Shown: piece after piece, positions 1 to 7,857 of the stretch | How the letters are laid out: each line of letters begins with the position of its first letter | Position numbering within the stretch: the first letter of the stretch is position 1 | Source of the DNA: Streptomyces sp. LUP30 | Lineage (GTDB): Bacteria > Actinomycetota > Actinomycetes > Streptomycetales > Streptomycetaceae | Direction: 5' to 3' | Length of the DNA stretch: 64,000 nt | NCBI RefSeq assembly: GCF_001746365.1 | Contig: NZ_MJAJ01000002.1 | Span: forward strand, 94,312-158,311 | Made by a program: the position numbers and the translations under genes | Notes under the pieces: generated by a model | What the model saw: the letters and a program-made list of their open reading frames with translations, nothing else | What the model was told of the DNA's origin: nothing | The model's database searches: none

Positions 1-2
1 TC

Positions 3-329
3 GGCTACCACTACGGCGCGGACATCATCGCCGGTGTGGTGTTCACCCTCACCATCGACATGGCGCTGCGCTCGCTCGACCGCGGCTGGAATCGGTCGGC
101 CAAGCAGTTCGTCGTCTACGGCGCGGCGGTCTTCAGCGCCCTCTTGGCGTCCTACCGCTATCTGTCGACGGACATGGCCGCCCATCCGTGGGTCTTCGGC
201 CCGCTGCTCATGCTGGCACTGGCCTCAACGGTCTACGGCTATGCACGGATCACCTGGCTGTCCGAGCTGAGGGCCGTCCCGGCCCATGTGCCAGAACCGC
301 GACGCGACCCGCAGCCCGAGCCGGTCTGA
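3..329 (+). CDS. PAP2-type membrane phosphatase/transferase, C-terminal part
   Basis: This is the 3' end of a gene whose start lies before the window. The frame is open from base 3 and begins with a YHYGADIIAG-like stretch. That is the last conserved block of PAP2 enzymes (especially the inositol-phosphotransferase-like PAP2_3 subgroup), where the second histidine and the aspartate are catalytic. Two or three hydrophobic segments follow, then a short Pro/Arg-rich cytoplasmic tail. Enzymes of this kind act on lipid phosphates or lipid-linked head groups at the membrane. The substrate cannot be told from the fragment. Confidence 0.6.
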   Translation, partial: GYHYGADIIAGVVFTLTIDMALRSLDRGWNRSAKQFVVYGAAVFSALLASYRYLSTDMAAHPWVFGPLLMLALASTVYGYARITWLSELRAVPAHVPEPRRDPQPEPV

Positions 330-470
330 TCCGATGTGGGACCGGAGGAGCGACACAGGGCGTCTCAGTCGGGCTCCGGCCAGGCAGTGGGGGCGGTCGG
401 CTGTGTCTCGTCGCCAGCTACTCCAGCATGTCGATAGCGGTTCACGGTTCGGACCGTGGGGAGAGCTGGC

Positions 471-490
471 CCTCCACCCGCGGGTGGAGG
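471..490. terminator. Palindrome between converging genes
   Basis: A perfect 20-base palindrome (CCTCCACCCG followed by its reverse complement) lies in the gap where the PAP2 gene (+) and the permease gene (-) converge. It sits just past the stop of the permease. It has no clear T-run, so a terminator role is inferred from stem strength and position. Confidence 0.45.
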
Positions 491-498
491 CCCGCGCT

Positions 499-1689
499 TC
501 AGTGATGGTGCCCGCCGTGCGTGTCCCCGGTTGGGTGCCCGTGCTGCACGTGGCCGGTGTCGGGTGAGCCGCCCATCATGCTGAGCATGGACAGGCCGCC
601 GGTGCGCCAGAAGCGCACCAGGAGCACCGCGGCCAGGAGGAGGAAGACGATGTTTAGCCAGGTGGTGTAGTTCCAGCTCACGCCCTCCATGGGGATCTTC
701 GCGTCGGCCTGGTCGGGGATCAGGCCGAGCCCTCCGAAGGCGAGTTCGACGATGTACCCGGCGATGACCATCGCGAGGTAGAAGGTGCCGAGCAGGAAGG
801 CGGCCGTCTTGGCGCCGTAGTACTTCCGGTAGATGTTGAGGATCGGCAGGATCAGCAGGTCGGCGAAGATGAACGCCACGACGCCGCCGAAGCTGATGCC
901 GCCCTTCCACAGCACCACCGCCAGCGGCACGTTGCCGATGGAGCACACGAACGAGGCGATCGCCACCAGCGGGCCGACGATCGGGCCCCACAGCTTGGCG
1001 GCGAGCGGGTGGCCGTCGAAGAAGAAGGTGCGCCAGAAGGAATCGGGAACCCAGGCGGCGATGGCGCCGGCGATGAGCAGGCCGACGACCAGGTCACGCA
1101 GGATCGCCGCCCACTCCATGACGAAGACGTGCGAGGTCGAGGTGAAACCCTCGCGGGAGAACAGGCGTCGGACGAAGGAGCCCTCGCCTGCTACGGACAT
1201 GTCCATCGCGGCGTGGCCCTCCATCGACCCGGCCAGCCCGTGTTCAGCCTGCTCGCGTGCGGTGCGCAGGAGTTTGTCACGCAGGAAGATCCGGAACAGC
1301 AGCGCCAGCACGATGATCATGATCGGGCCGCCGACGAATTCGGCGGCGGTGAACTGCCAGCCCATCAGCAGGGCCAGGATCACGCCGAGCTCGACGACCA
1401 GGTTGGTGGAGGCGATCTCGAAGGCCATAGCGGCGGTGAAGTTCGCGCCCTTGCGGAACAGCGAGCGGGCCAGCGCGACCGCCGCGTACGAGCAGGACGA
1501 GGACGCCGCGCCCAGGCCGGCGGCGATCGCGAGCGTGCGGGGCCGGTCATCGCCCAGGAGCGAGACCACGGTGGACTTGCGGATCACGGCCTGAACGACC
1601 GCGGACAGGGCGAAGCCCAGAATCAGGGCCCAGGTGATCTCCCAGGTCATCGACCCGGCAATCGACAGTGCGTGCAGTACGGCATCCAT
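499..1689 (-). CDS. Permease of the ArsP/DUF318 family with His-rich tail
   Basis: This 396-residue polytopic membrane protein has about eight to ten hydrophobic helices. The SSSCSYAA stretch near residue 65 and the second CSIGNVPLA block near 245 are the paired signature of the predicted-permease family PF03773 (ArsP/DUF318). Family members move metal(loid) or thiol compounds across the membrane. The C-terminus ends in a run of histidines (HGHPTGDTHGGHHH), which suggests metal handling. It is the last gene of a minus-strand set with the lipoprotein and DUF6153 genes, at 100-120 base spacing. The transported substrate is not known; copper or arsenic-type ions are guesses from context. Confidence 0.7.
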   Translation of the reverse strand: MDAVLHALSIAGSMTWEITWALILGFALSAVVQAVIRKSTVVSLLGDDRPRTLAIAAGLGAASSSCSYAAVALARSLFRKGANFTAAMAFEIASTNLVVELGVILALLMGWQFTAAEFVGGPIMIIVLALLFRIFLRDKLLRTAREQAEHGLAGSMEGHAAMDMSVAGEGSFVRRLFSREGFTSTSHVFVMEWAAILRDLVVGLLIAGAIAAWVPDSFWRTFFFDGHPLAAKLWGPIVGPLVAIASFVCSIGNVPLAVVLWKGGISFGGVVAFIFADLLILPILNIYRKYYGAKTAAFLLGTFYLAMVIAGYIVELAFGGLGLIPDQADAKIPMEGVSWNYTTWLNIVFLLLAAVLLVRFWRTGGLSMLSMMGGSPDTGHVQHGHPTGDTHGGHHH

Positions 1690-1809
1690 CTGTGAAGCCT
1701 TCCTCCGGCAGGACGGGGCCCGCCACCCACGGACACGCTTCCTCTTTGGTTGCGCGTCGGTCGGGACGGGGTGCGGGGCACCGCCGTGTCGGCGGCGCCC
1801 CGCCGGGGT

Positions 1810-2739
1810 TCAGCCGACGCGCAGGGTCAGGGCTGCGGTGTGGAGCTTGCCACCGGTCTGGAACTGCAGGAACAGCCGCCAGTTGCCGGAGGTGGGCAGC
1901 TCGGCGTGGAAGGACAGGTCCGGGCCGCCGTGGTCGCCGGTCACCTCGGTGGTCGGGTGGAGGTGGGCGAACGCGGCGTCGCCTTCGTGGAAGGCGGTCA
2001 GGTGGGCGTAGGTGTCCAGGTAGGGCTCAAGGTCGGTGACGGGCTTTCCGTCTTCGACGATCGAGGCGGTCAGCGGATGTGCCATGCCTGCCATGGGGTC
2101 GCCCTTGACGGTGACGGTGTACCCGTCGACCTGCGTGCTGGTGGCCGGTGCGGGCAGCGGAGCCTTCACCGCGTCACCGGGCACCGTGACGGTGCGCGAG
2201 AGCACGAAGTCCGTGCCCTTGCCCTTGCCGGTGTTCGGGGTGAAGGAGGCGAACATGTGCCAGGAGCCCGGAGCGAGGGAGGACAGGGGCGCACTCCAGG
2301 TGCCGTCGGCGGCCATGGTCGGGTGGACGTGCTGGAATCCGGTCAGGTCGGAGCGGATCGCGTAGAAGTGCATCCGCTTGGTCTGGTCGAGGGCGAAATC
2401 GGTGACCGGCTTGTCGTCCGGGCCAGTCACCGTGAACCGGTACGCGGCCTGTTTGCCGGACGGCAGCGTGGTGTCCTTCGAGGTGAGGCGGTAGGCGTCC
2501 TGGCTGTCGGACAGGCCGTTGCCGGAGGCCATGTGGTCCATGGCCATGCCGGGCATGTCGCCCATCGAAGGCGACGCGCTGGACGAGGACGGTGCGGAGG
2601 ACTTGCCGCCGTGGTCCATGCCCGGCATGGACGAGGAGTCGTCGGAGGAGCCGCAGGCGGCCAGGGTCAGTGCGAGAGCCGTTACGGCGCCGGCCGCGGC
2701 GATCGCGCGGCGGCGCGCGATGAGACGGGAAGAGGTCAT
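1810..2739 (-). CDS. Met/His-rich lipoprotein, probably metal-related
   Basis: This is a 309-residue lipoprotein. The ATG at 2739 is chosen because it opens a classic lipoprotein signal: Arg-rich start, hydrophobic run, and an LAAC lipobox near residues 25-28. A low-complexity linker follows, rich in Met, His, Asp and Ser (SSMPGMDHGG, MGDMPGMAMDHM), typical of copper-handling extracytoplasmic proteins. Residues about 80-305 form two similar beta-rich halves, each with a HVHPT or HLHPTTE motif after a phrase like PVTDFALDQTKRMHFYAIR. It would be anchored outside the membrane next to the permease. The metal role is inferred from composition; no enzyme motif was seen. Confidence 0.65.
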   Translation of the reverse strand: MTSSRLIARRRAIAAAGAVTALALTLAACGSSDDSSSMPGMDHGGKSSAPSSSSASPSMGDMPGMAMDHMASGNGLSDSQDAYRLTSKDTTLPSGKQAAYRFTVTGPDDKPVTDFALDQTKRMHFYAIRSDLTGFQHVHPTMAADGTWSAPLSSLAPGSWHMFASFTPNTGKGKGTDFVLSRTVTVPGDAVKAPLPAPATSTQVDGYTVTVKGDPMAGMAHPLTASIVEDGKPVTDLEPYLDTYAHLTAFHEGDAAFAHLHPTTEVTGDHGGPDLSFHAELPTSGNWRLFLQFQTGGKLHTAALTLRVG

Positions 2740-2843
2740 CGGAGCTGGGATCTTTCCGGGTGGGCGCACCACACCGGTGGCGCGCGGAGAGGGCAGGGCA
2801 CGGTGCCGGTCCCGGCCGGTGGCCGGGCCTCGGCGGGTGCCTG

Positions 2844-3281
2844 TCACGTCCGCGCGATGCACGCCTGAAGCAGATGATCTCGTCCGCCGGCCGGAGGCCC
2901 GCGCAGACCGCTCCCGCCCACGGCCCGCAGCCGGGCCGGCGTCCATACGGCCGCAACCGTGACGCCGGCCACGGCAAGGAGGCCGGGCGTCGGCAAGGGG
3001 ATCCGCTCGTGGGACGGGGTCGCCACACACAGCACCCCGGACATCCCGGCACCCCCGGCGGCCCGGAGGGCCGGGCCCGGCTGATGCGTGGCGGGCGCGT
3101 GAGCCGTGGTCATCGGGGAGGCATGGTGGCCGGCGGGCATCGACGCGGGTGCGGGCATGGAGCCGTGGCAGCCCTCGGCGGCACTCGCCGGGGAGCCGTG
3201 CATGAGGAACAGGCCGAAGAGCACCGCGCACACGGCCAGCAGCCGGGCGATGTCCCGCCTGCCCGCATGTCCGCTGCCCAC
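2844..3281 (-). CDS. DUF6153-like small exported/membrane protein
   Basis: This is a 145-residue protein of unknown function. The GTG at 3281 is chosen over an upstream ATG because a strong ribosome site (GGAAGGAAGGGG) lies just before it. An N-terminal hydrophobic segment (RRDIARLLAVCAVLFGLFL) is followed by a short stretch rich in Met, His and Pro, then a second hydrophobic segment near residue 100. The overall layout matches the actinobacterial DUF6153 family. It is the first gene of the minus-strand set with the Met/His-rich lipoprotein and the permease, so a shared metal-related role is plausible but unproven. Confidence 0.55.
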   Translation of the reverse strand: MGSGHAGRRDIARLLAVCAVLFGLFLMHGSPASAAEGCHGSMPAPASMPAGHHASPMTTAHAPATHQPGPALRAAGGAGMSGVLCVATPSHERIPLPTPGLLAVAGVTVAAVWTPARLRAVGGSGLRGPPAGGRDHLLQACIART

Positions 3282-3447
3282 GTGCCGTCCCCTTCCTTCC
3301 TGGCTTTTCCGCGCGCCGCCGCGGTCGCCCAGTTCACCATACCGGTGCGGGGTATCCACCGCTCGGGTGCATCGAGTCGCAACCGACGACCTGGCGGGCA
3401 AGTCAGCAGCGAGTGGCGGCAGCCGGGGGGCCTGCGGTCACCCGTCA

Positions 3448-3606
3448 GGATCGCGTCTTGAGCCGTACGTTACGCGTCGTCAACTCCGCCTGGTCCAGGC
3501 CGAATCGCATGTACCGCAAGAAGGCATCCGCTGCCGGTACCACCGCCAGTTCCTCGTCCAGCACCGTCCGGTAAGCGGCACCCGAAGGCAGCCGCACCCG
3601 AAAGGC
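3448..3606 (-). pseudogene. Tyrosine recombinase (integrase) N-terminal remnant
   Basis: Only the first ~50 codons of a site-specific integrase can be read (RLPSGAAYRTVLDEELAVVP, then DAFLRYMRF and QAELTTR). This is the usual N-terminal arm-domain start of Streptomyces tyrosine recombinases. The frame then ends at 3445, before any catalytic Arg-His-Arg-Tyr residues. It is a relic of a lost mobile element. Confidence 0.5.
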
Positions 3607-3689
3607 TCGCAAGGGTTTCTCCACTCCGTCTGCAACGTGTCGCAAATGATCACGACAGCTCCAGAGAGGCCAGCTGGTGGGGAGCTGGC

Positions 3690-3822
3690 GGAGGGTGTCC
3701 TTTTCCGCGGCGGCATAACCGGTCAAGCCGTGCAGCAGCACGACCGGCTCCCCCGGCCCGCACCGGTTCCGGCAGACAAGCCGAACCAGGACCGCAGCGC
3801 CGCGACTGCCACTGTCAGACCC
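3690..3822 (-). pseudogene. Alpha/beta-hydrolase N-terminal scrap
   Basis: The same minus-strand frame reads EPVVLLHGLTGYAA, the oxyanion-loop region of an alpha/beta hydrolase. There is no nucleophile elbow or later part. Its fusion in frame to the integrase remnant looks accidental, a joint between two deleted genes. With the integrase scrap it accounts for most of the 619-base gap 3282-3900. Confidence 0.3.
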
Positions 3823-3900
3823 AGGTGGCACCATCACCGTAGTGAACGCCCTGAGGCGTCCTCAACTCACCTCCGCAACAAACGAAGAGGAGCATTCCCC

Positions 3901-4488
3901 TTGCGACTGCATCGCTTAGCGCCCGTCATTGCCGCGGGCATCCTCGCCCCGGCCCTCCTGCTCGCCACCCCGTCCTTCGCCGCCACAGCGGCACCGACCG
4001 CAGTGACAGTTCCCGCGGCGTCCTCGCCCGCCGACGAGCCGGACGCCGACGACCTGAGGGTGGCCATATTCCGGATACTCGCCGACCCGGACAGCGGCCG
4101 GCGTGTGACACGAGAAGCCAACGCCCTCCTGGACGCCAACGACCCCGACGCGATGCGCGCCTGGCTGAAGACCGGCTACCGCATCGCCCAAGCCGAGGAC
4201 GACCGGGTCGCCATCACGCGCCTGCTCGCCGACCCCGACAGCGGTCGGCGCGTCATCGCCGAGGTCAACGCCCTCCTGGACACCAACGACCCCGACGCGA
4301 TGCGCGCTTGGCTGGAGACCGGCTACCGCATCGCCCAGGCCGAGGACGACCGCGTCGCCATCGCCCGCATCCTCGCCGACCCGTCCATCAGCCCGGCCCT
4401 GCGCGCGGCGGCCAACGCCGCCCTCGACGACAACACACCCGAAGCACTGCGCCACTTCCTGGAAGTCGGCAGGCACCAGGTCGCCTGA
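3901..4488 (+). CDS. Secreted ALF-repeat protein
   Basis: This is a 195-residue exported protein. The start is a TTG at 3901, set by the site AGAGGAG eight bases upstream and by the signal peptide it opens (LRLHRLAPVIAAGILAPALL, cleavage after a TPSFAA-type site). The mature part is three copies of an about 49-residue helical repeat. Each has a V/L-A-I-x-R-I/L-L-A-D-P block, an A-L-L-D-x-N-D-P-D-A-M-R-A-W block and a T-G-Y-R-I-A-Q-A-E-D-D block. The first two copies are nearly identical at DNA level (147-base period), a sign of recent duplication. This matches the ALF repeat family of Streptomyces secreted proteins, whose function is unknown. Confidence 0.7.
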   Translation: MRLHRLAPVIAAGILAPALLLATPSFAATAAPTAVTVPAASSPADEPDADDLRVAIFRILADPDSGRRVTREANALLDANDPDAMRAWLKTGYRIAQAEDDRVAITRLLADPDSGRRVIAEVNALLDTNDPDAMRAWLETGYRIAQAEDDRVAIARILADPSISPALRAAANAALDDNTPEALRHFLEVGRHQVA

Positions 4489-4714
4489 CCGGCACGGCGC
4501 CGCACCACAGCGCCTCGCCCGGGTGGCACCCCCTGCCACACGCCCGGTCGCCGGAACGCCGAGAATCCGGGCGGGGTCGCCTGCACCTCCGTGTGCTGGC
4601 GGCCCCGCCCGGCAGGCCCGTGCCGGCTCGGCACCCTCCACAGAGCCCTGTGCTCTCGCCGCCCAGTGCAGCATGGGCCACTGACACCTCCGACAGCAGA
4701 AAGCCCACTCTTCG

Positions 4715-5491
4715 ATGACCACACAACTCCTACGCACCGAGCGCAGCGGTCCGCAGACCGCTTCCGACGTGACCGACCTGCCATTCAAACCTCAGCTCGT
4801 CAAAGCGGTGTTCCGGGACGTGGCCTCGCTGCACGTCTCCCGGCCGGCCGCGTGGGCCGCCGCGTCGGTGACGCGGACCGTGCTGACGGAGATCATCGAC
4901 GGCGCGAGAAGCGTGGCGGGCGAGCATGCCAGGACGAGGCTGACTCCCAGGGACCTCATCTCGGCGATCGACCGGAACGTCGAGGTGGAGGTGGGAACGG
5001 CGTGGTACCTGCACAGCCCGACCTTCCACGGCCTGATGGGCGAGGTGCGCAACGCCGATGGTGCGCTCGTGTCTCTTCGTGAGCGCCGCGGGACGCGTAC
5101 ACCGGGTGGTGTGGCCGGCGCCCACCGGTTCGAGGCCGGAGTGAGAAGGCTACTGGGGAGCCGGGGGGTGAGGGCGGTCCCGGCGATGGTCCGCGACCTG
5201 GACGGAATCGCGAGCGTGTTCCTGACGGCCCTGGCCCGGGACGCGACCAAGGTCGCCCGCGAGGGCGGGGTCAAGCGGTTCGGATCGGTCAGTCTGGTGG
5301 CGCCGGGCGAGCCACCCCCGGCCCCGCTGCTCAAGGACCCCCTCCTCGCGCTGTCGACCCGCCGCGCGGACGGGCGGACTGTTGGCGGGGACGACGTCCT
5401 GGCCGCCGTCACGATGCAGCTGTTCGGCGATCTCAGACAACGCGCCATCACCGAGGCAGCCGAGATGACACGGACCACGTCGGCCAACTGA
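4715..5491 (+). CDS. Tandem histone-fold (histone doublet-like) protein
   Basis: This is a 258-residue protein of unusual type. Residues 24-90 read as a histone fold: a short helix (PQLVKAVFRDVASL), a long central helix (44-72, with AAASVTRTVLTEIIDGAR), a loop RTRLTP and a third helix PRDLISAI. The central helix plus R-x-x-T/P-R-D pattern closely follows eukaryotic H2A (LTAEILELAGNAARD, then TRIIPRHLQLAI). Residues 138-239 repeat the plan: RFEAGVRRLL, a long helix 152-184 ending FLTALARDATKVAREGG, an insert of ~35 residues, then GRTVGGDDVLAAV with the Arg-Thr pair and the Asp of histone loop 2. This is inferred by eye from pattern and helix spacing. A DNA-binding role is plausible but unproven. 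The ribosome site (AGAAAG) is weak. No operon partner is apparent. Confidence 0.6.
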   Translation: MTTQLLRTERSGPQTASDVTDLPFKPQLVKAVFRDVASLHVSRPAAWAAASVTRTVLTEIIDGARSVAGEHARTRLTPRDLISAIDRNVEVEVGTAWYLHSPTFHGLMGEVRNADGALVSLRERRGTRTPGGVAGAHRFEAGVRRLLGSRGVRAVPAMVRDLDGIASVFLTALARDATKVAREGGVKRFGSVSLVAPGEPPPAPLLKDPLLALSTRRADGRTVGGDDVLAAVTMQLFGDLRQRAITEAAEMTRTTSAN

Positions 5492-5650
5492 TCGGGCCCG
5501 CCCTGCGCTCTGCCCTCTGCGCAGGTTCCCACCTGTGCACGGCTCCCGGAATCTGCCGCCCGCATTCGGCTCCGGTCGGCTCGCGAGAACAGGCTCGTCG
5601 CATGGGCGCGGACCGCTGGCCGCAGGCACCCCACGGGGAAAGTCTTCCGG

Positions 5651-6064
5651 TCAGCGCAACCGGGCTCCGGCCGCCGCCAGTCGGGTGTACCAGTCGCGCA
5701 TCCGTGCAGCTGCGCCACCGTTGAGCAACTGGTCCACTGCGCTGCCGGCCGCGCCTGGCGGGGGTGAGTTGTGTCCAGCGTCCTCCAGAGCTTGCTGCTG
5801 GTCGGTGCTCGGTGCAGGGGACAGGGAGGCGCCGCGGCCGACGAGGGCGTAGCGCCGTCCGTCGACGGTCAGCACGAGGGTGCCGAGCCGGGTGAGGCGG
5901 CCGGTGACGGCGCGGGGGTCGGCTTGTACGACGGTGCCGAGGGAGCGGTCCCGCACGTGCAGGCTGTCAGGGCGCAGGGTGACCAGGACGGGCTCACAGC
6001 GGACGCCGTTCCACACGCTGCGCCTCCAGTGGACGATTGCCGAGTGTCCGGTGTCTGTGCTCAT
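5651..6064 (-). CDS. Hypothetical protein
   Basis: This is a 137-residue protein without a recognised family. The ATG at 6064 is preferred over further upstream codons because sequence with coding character starts there (MSTDTGHSAIVHW). The first ~85 residues look like a compact beta-rich unit (VLVTLRPDSLHVRD, LGTLVLTVDGRRYALVG). A Pro/Gly/Ser linker and an Ala/Arg-rich helix follow (RMRDWYTRLAAAGARLR). No signal peptide or membrane helix is seen. It converges on the histone-fold gene with 159 bases between the stops. Confidence 0.45.
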   Translation of the reverse strand: MSTDTGHSAIVHWRRSVWNGVRCEPVLVTLRPDSLHVRDRSLGTVVQADPRAVTGRLTRLGTLVLTVDGRRYALVGRGASLSPAPSTDQQQALEDAGHNSPPPGAAGSAVDQLLNGGAAARMRDWYTRLAAAGARLR

Positions 6065-6109
6065 GCCACCGATCATGACATGTTGTGAGTGAGCCATGGG
6101 CTTCAGGGA

Positions 6110-6420
6110 GTTCGGCCCTTCTGGACTGGCGTCTTGGCTTTTGCTGGGGTTCTGAACCGGGCAACGGTCGCGTCTGAGAAGCCGGTCGCGGTGTTCTCGT
6201 AGCGGGCCGCGATGCCTCGCCCCTGCTTCAGGCGGTTGACGCATCGCTCGACGGTGTTGCGCTGCTTGTACGTCTCGCGGTCGAAGGCTGATGGCCTGCC
6301 ACCCCGGCTTCCCCGTCGCTGCCGGTGGCCTCGCTGGTCCGCCGGGACCGGGATCACCGCCTGGATGCCGCGCGAAGCACGCGCAGATCTGCTGTCGATC
6401 GCAAGTGCCTGGACACTCCG
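6110..6420 (-). pseudogene. IS5-like transposase remnant
   Basis: The minus strand reads GSRGGRPSAFDRETYKQRNT followed by VERCVNRLKQ and RGIAARYE. This is the DDE C-terminal region of IS5-group transposases common in Streptomyces; the E of NTVE is the last catalytic acid. The upstream two thirds of the gene and the normal C-terminal end (the DLATLLMWL-like block) are absent, and no terminal inverted repeats could be paired. It is a dead insertion-sequence scrap filling the gap 6065-6690. Confidence 0.65.
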
Positions 6421-6690
6421 TGGTGCGTCACGCCATGCGGCGGCCTGCACCGCACGGCTGTGGGGCCGCAGCGTCGTTGGACACGGTGCACCCCCGAACC
6501 GGGCCCCCCGGGGACGTCATGGCAGATCCCTCCGGGGCTCGTGACCTCTCCGGCCCCAGGTCGAACCCTTTCCGGCCGTCGGCCGGGCCTGGACCATGCA
6601 CGCCCGTCCGGACGAGCTGCCCCTGTCACCGGCCGCTGCGCCGACCCGAGTGGTGGAACCCGACACCGTCGCAAACCGGTCCGGCGGCTG

Positions 6691-7017
6691 TCACTTCCTG
6701 GCCGCGCCGGGTTCCCCGCCGATGGATTCCTGGTAGGCGTCCGCGTAGGTGGGAGAGTCCTTGATCAGGTCGTCGCAGAACGCGGCGACGTCGGTGCCGA
6801 TGAGTTCCAAAACCCCCTTGCCCGCGGCGACGCCCTCCTCGAAGAAGTCGACGATTCCAGGGAGGAGCGGCCCGTCGGACAGGCTGACCGGTCCGACCTT
6901 GAACAGGTACTTCTGCATCTCCCTGTAGACGATCTGGTAGTCCGGTGGGAGTGCCTTGACCCGGGCAACGTGCGCCCGCCACTGTTTCTTGCCTTCGATG
7001 ATGTCCTGGATGCTCAC
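6691..7017 (-). CDS. DUF1048 family protein
   Basis: This 108-residue soluble helical protein begins MSIQDIIEGKKQWRAHVARV and continues through ALPPDYQIVYREMQKYLF and GVLELIGTDVAAFCDDLI. This layout is that of DUF1048, a small family regularly encoded next to PadR-type repressors. It follows the other DUF1048 gene with one base between stop and start, so the three genes form one transcript. The two copies share the pattern W-x(5)-R-V-x-A-L-P-x-D-Y but differ elsewhere. The function is unknown. Confidence 0.75.
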   Translation of the reverse strand: MSIQDIIEGKKQWRAHVARVKALPPDYQIVYREMQKYLFKVGPVSLSDGPLLPGIVDFFEEGVAAGKGVLELIGTDVAAFCDDLIKDSPTYADAYQESIGGEPGAARK

Positions 7018-7018
7018 G

Positions 7019-7375
7019 TCAGCCTCCCAGCCGGCTCAATTTCCTTGCGACGTTCCTGTTCAACTGCTCGCGCCACCGGTCACGATGAGTCCGGGCCCCC
7101 GCTCCGCCGGCCAGCGCCGTGCAGAAGCCCTGAATGTCGTCGCCGAGCACCTCGCTGACGCTCTGCCCGTCCGCTGCCGACACTTCGAGCAGCCCCAGGG
7201 CGGAGTCGAGGATCGCCGTCAGGTTGCGGCCGGTGAAGTCTCCGTAGGGGAAGAGGTGGGCGACGATCTGGTCCCACACCTCCCGGTAGTCGTCCGGCAG
7301 AGCCTCGACCCGGGCTCCGAACGCCTTCCAATCCCTGGTGAGATCGCTGCCTGTGACCTTCTCCCAGAAGTTCAT
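7019..7375 (-). CDS. DUF1048 family protein
   Basis: This is a 118-residue protein starting MNFWEKVTGSDLTRDWKAF. It has the family pattern RVEALPDDYREVWDQIVAHL and a C-terminal half with SVSEVLGDDIQGFCTALAGG. The ATG at 7375 overlaps the PadR stop by four bases (ATGA), which fixes the start and implies translational coupling. It is a paralogue of the next gene. Members are believed to be partners or targets of the adjacent PadR regulator; that is inference from repeated neighbourhood. Confidence 0.75.
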   Translation of the reverse strand: MNFWEKVTGSDLTRDWKAFGARVEALPDDYREVWDQIVAHLFPYGDFTGRNLTAILDSALGLLEVSAADGQSVSEVLGDDIQGFCTALAGGAGARTHRDRWREQLNRNVARKLSRLGG

Positions 7376-7698
7376 CTCCCGCCCTCCTTGAGTCTGTCGA
7401 TGCGTGATGAGAGGTACTGCCATTTCGCCCAGAACGTTGCGAGTTGCTCGCGCCCGGCGTCGTTGAGGGCGTAGAACTTGCGCGGTGGACCGACCCCGGA
7501 CGGCCGTTTCGTCACTTGGACGAGCCCGTTCCTCTCCAGCCGCAGCAAGATCGTGTAGACCGTCCCCTCGACGACGTCGGCGAAGCCGAGTTCGTTCAGC
7601 TGGCGAGTGATGGCATACCCGTAGGTTTCCTCGCTGCCGATGATTTCGAGCACGCACCCTTCGAGCGTGCCCTTCAACATCTCCGTCAGGTCGTCCAT
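7372..7698 (-). CDS. PadR-family transcriptional repressor
   Basis: This is a 108-residue winged-helix regulator. The N-terminal half carries the PadR HTH (MLKGTLEGCVLEIIG, YGYAITRQLNELG, VVEGTVYTILLRLERNGLV) and the wing GPPRKFYALNDAGREQL. A short C-terminal dimerisation helix follows (FWAKWQYLSSRIDRL). This is the short PadR-s2 type that usually represses its own operon. A perfect inverted repeat lies 33 bases upstream of its start. It is the first gene of the PadR-DUF1048-DUF1048 transcript. Confidence 0.88.
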   Translation of the reverse strand: MDDLTEMLKGTLEGCVLEIIGSEETYGYAITRQLNELGFADVVEGTVYTILLRLERNGLVQVTKRPSGVGPPRKFYALNDAGREQLATFWAKWQYLSSRIDRLKEGGR

Positions 7699-7730
7699 CG
7701 CGGGTGCTCCTCAGCCCTACCAGTACTGCG

Positions 7731-7758
7731 TGATACCGAGTACCACTATACGGTATCA
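7731..7758. promoter_or_regulatory. Probable PadR operator
   Basis: TGATACCG (7731-7738) and CGGTATCA (7751-7758) form a perfect 8-base inverted repeat with 12 bases between, 33 bases upstream of the padR start. GTACT and GAGTAC motifs inside and beside it suggest overlapping sites. Position and symmetry fit autoregulation by the adjacent PadR protein. Confidence 0.6.
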
Positions 7759-7815
7759 CCGAGTAGCGGAACAGCGACGTCTCCGGTGGGCGCGATCCCG
7801 GGCCGACTCGTTCGG

Positions 7816-7857
7816 CGACAACCCGGGCTCCGACGAACGCCGCAGCCCGGGTTGTCG
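7816..7857. terminator. 14-bp hairpin
   Basis: CGACAACCCGGGCT (7816-7829) pairs perfectly with AGCCCGGGTTGTCG (7844-7857), with a 14-base loop. It lies in the 577-base gap between the padR operator and the kdpD remnant. No gene can be supported elsewhere in that gap. It is probably a terminator. Confidence 0.5.

Noticed and set aside
2844-3401. Longer DUF6153 frame starting at an ATG at 3401
   Set aside because: The first 40 codons have no protein-like features, while GTG 3281 has a strong ribosome site directly before the conserved part.
4081-4400. CRISPR-like spaced repeats
   Set aside because: The 147-base periodicity is the coding repeat of the ALF protein. There are no short identical repeats with unique spacers.
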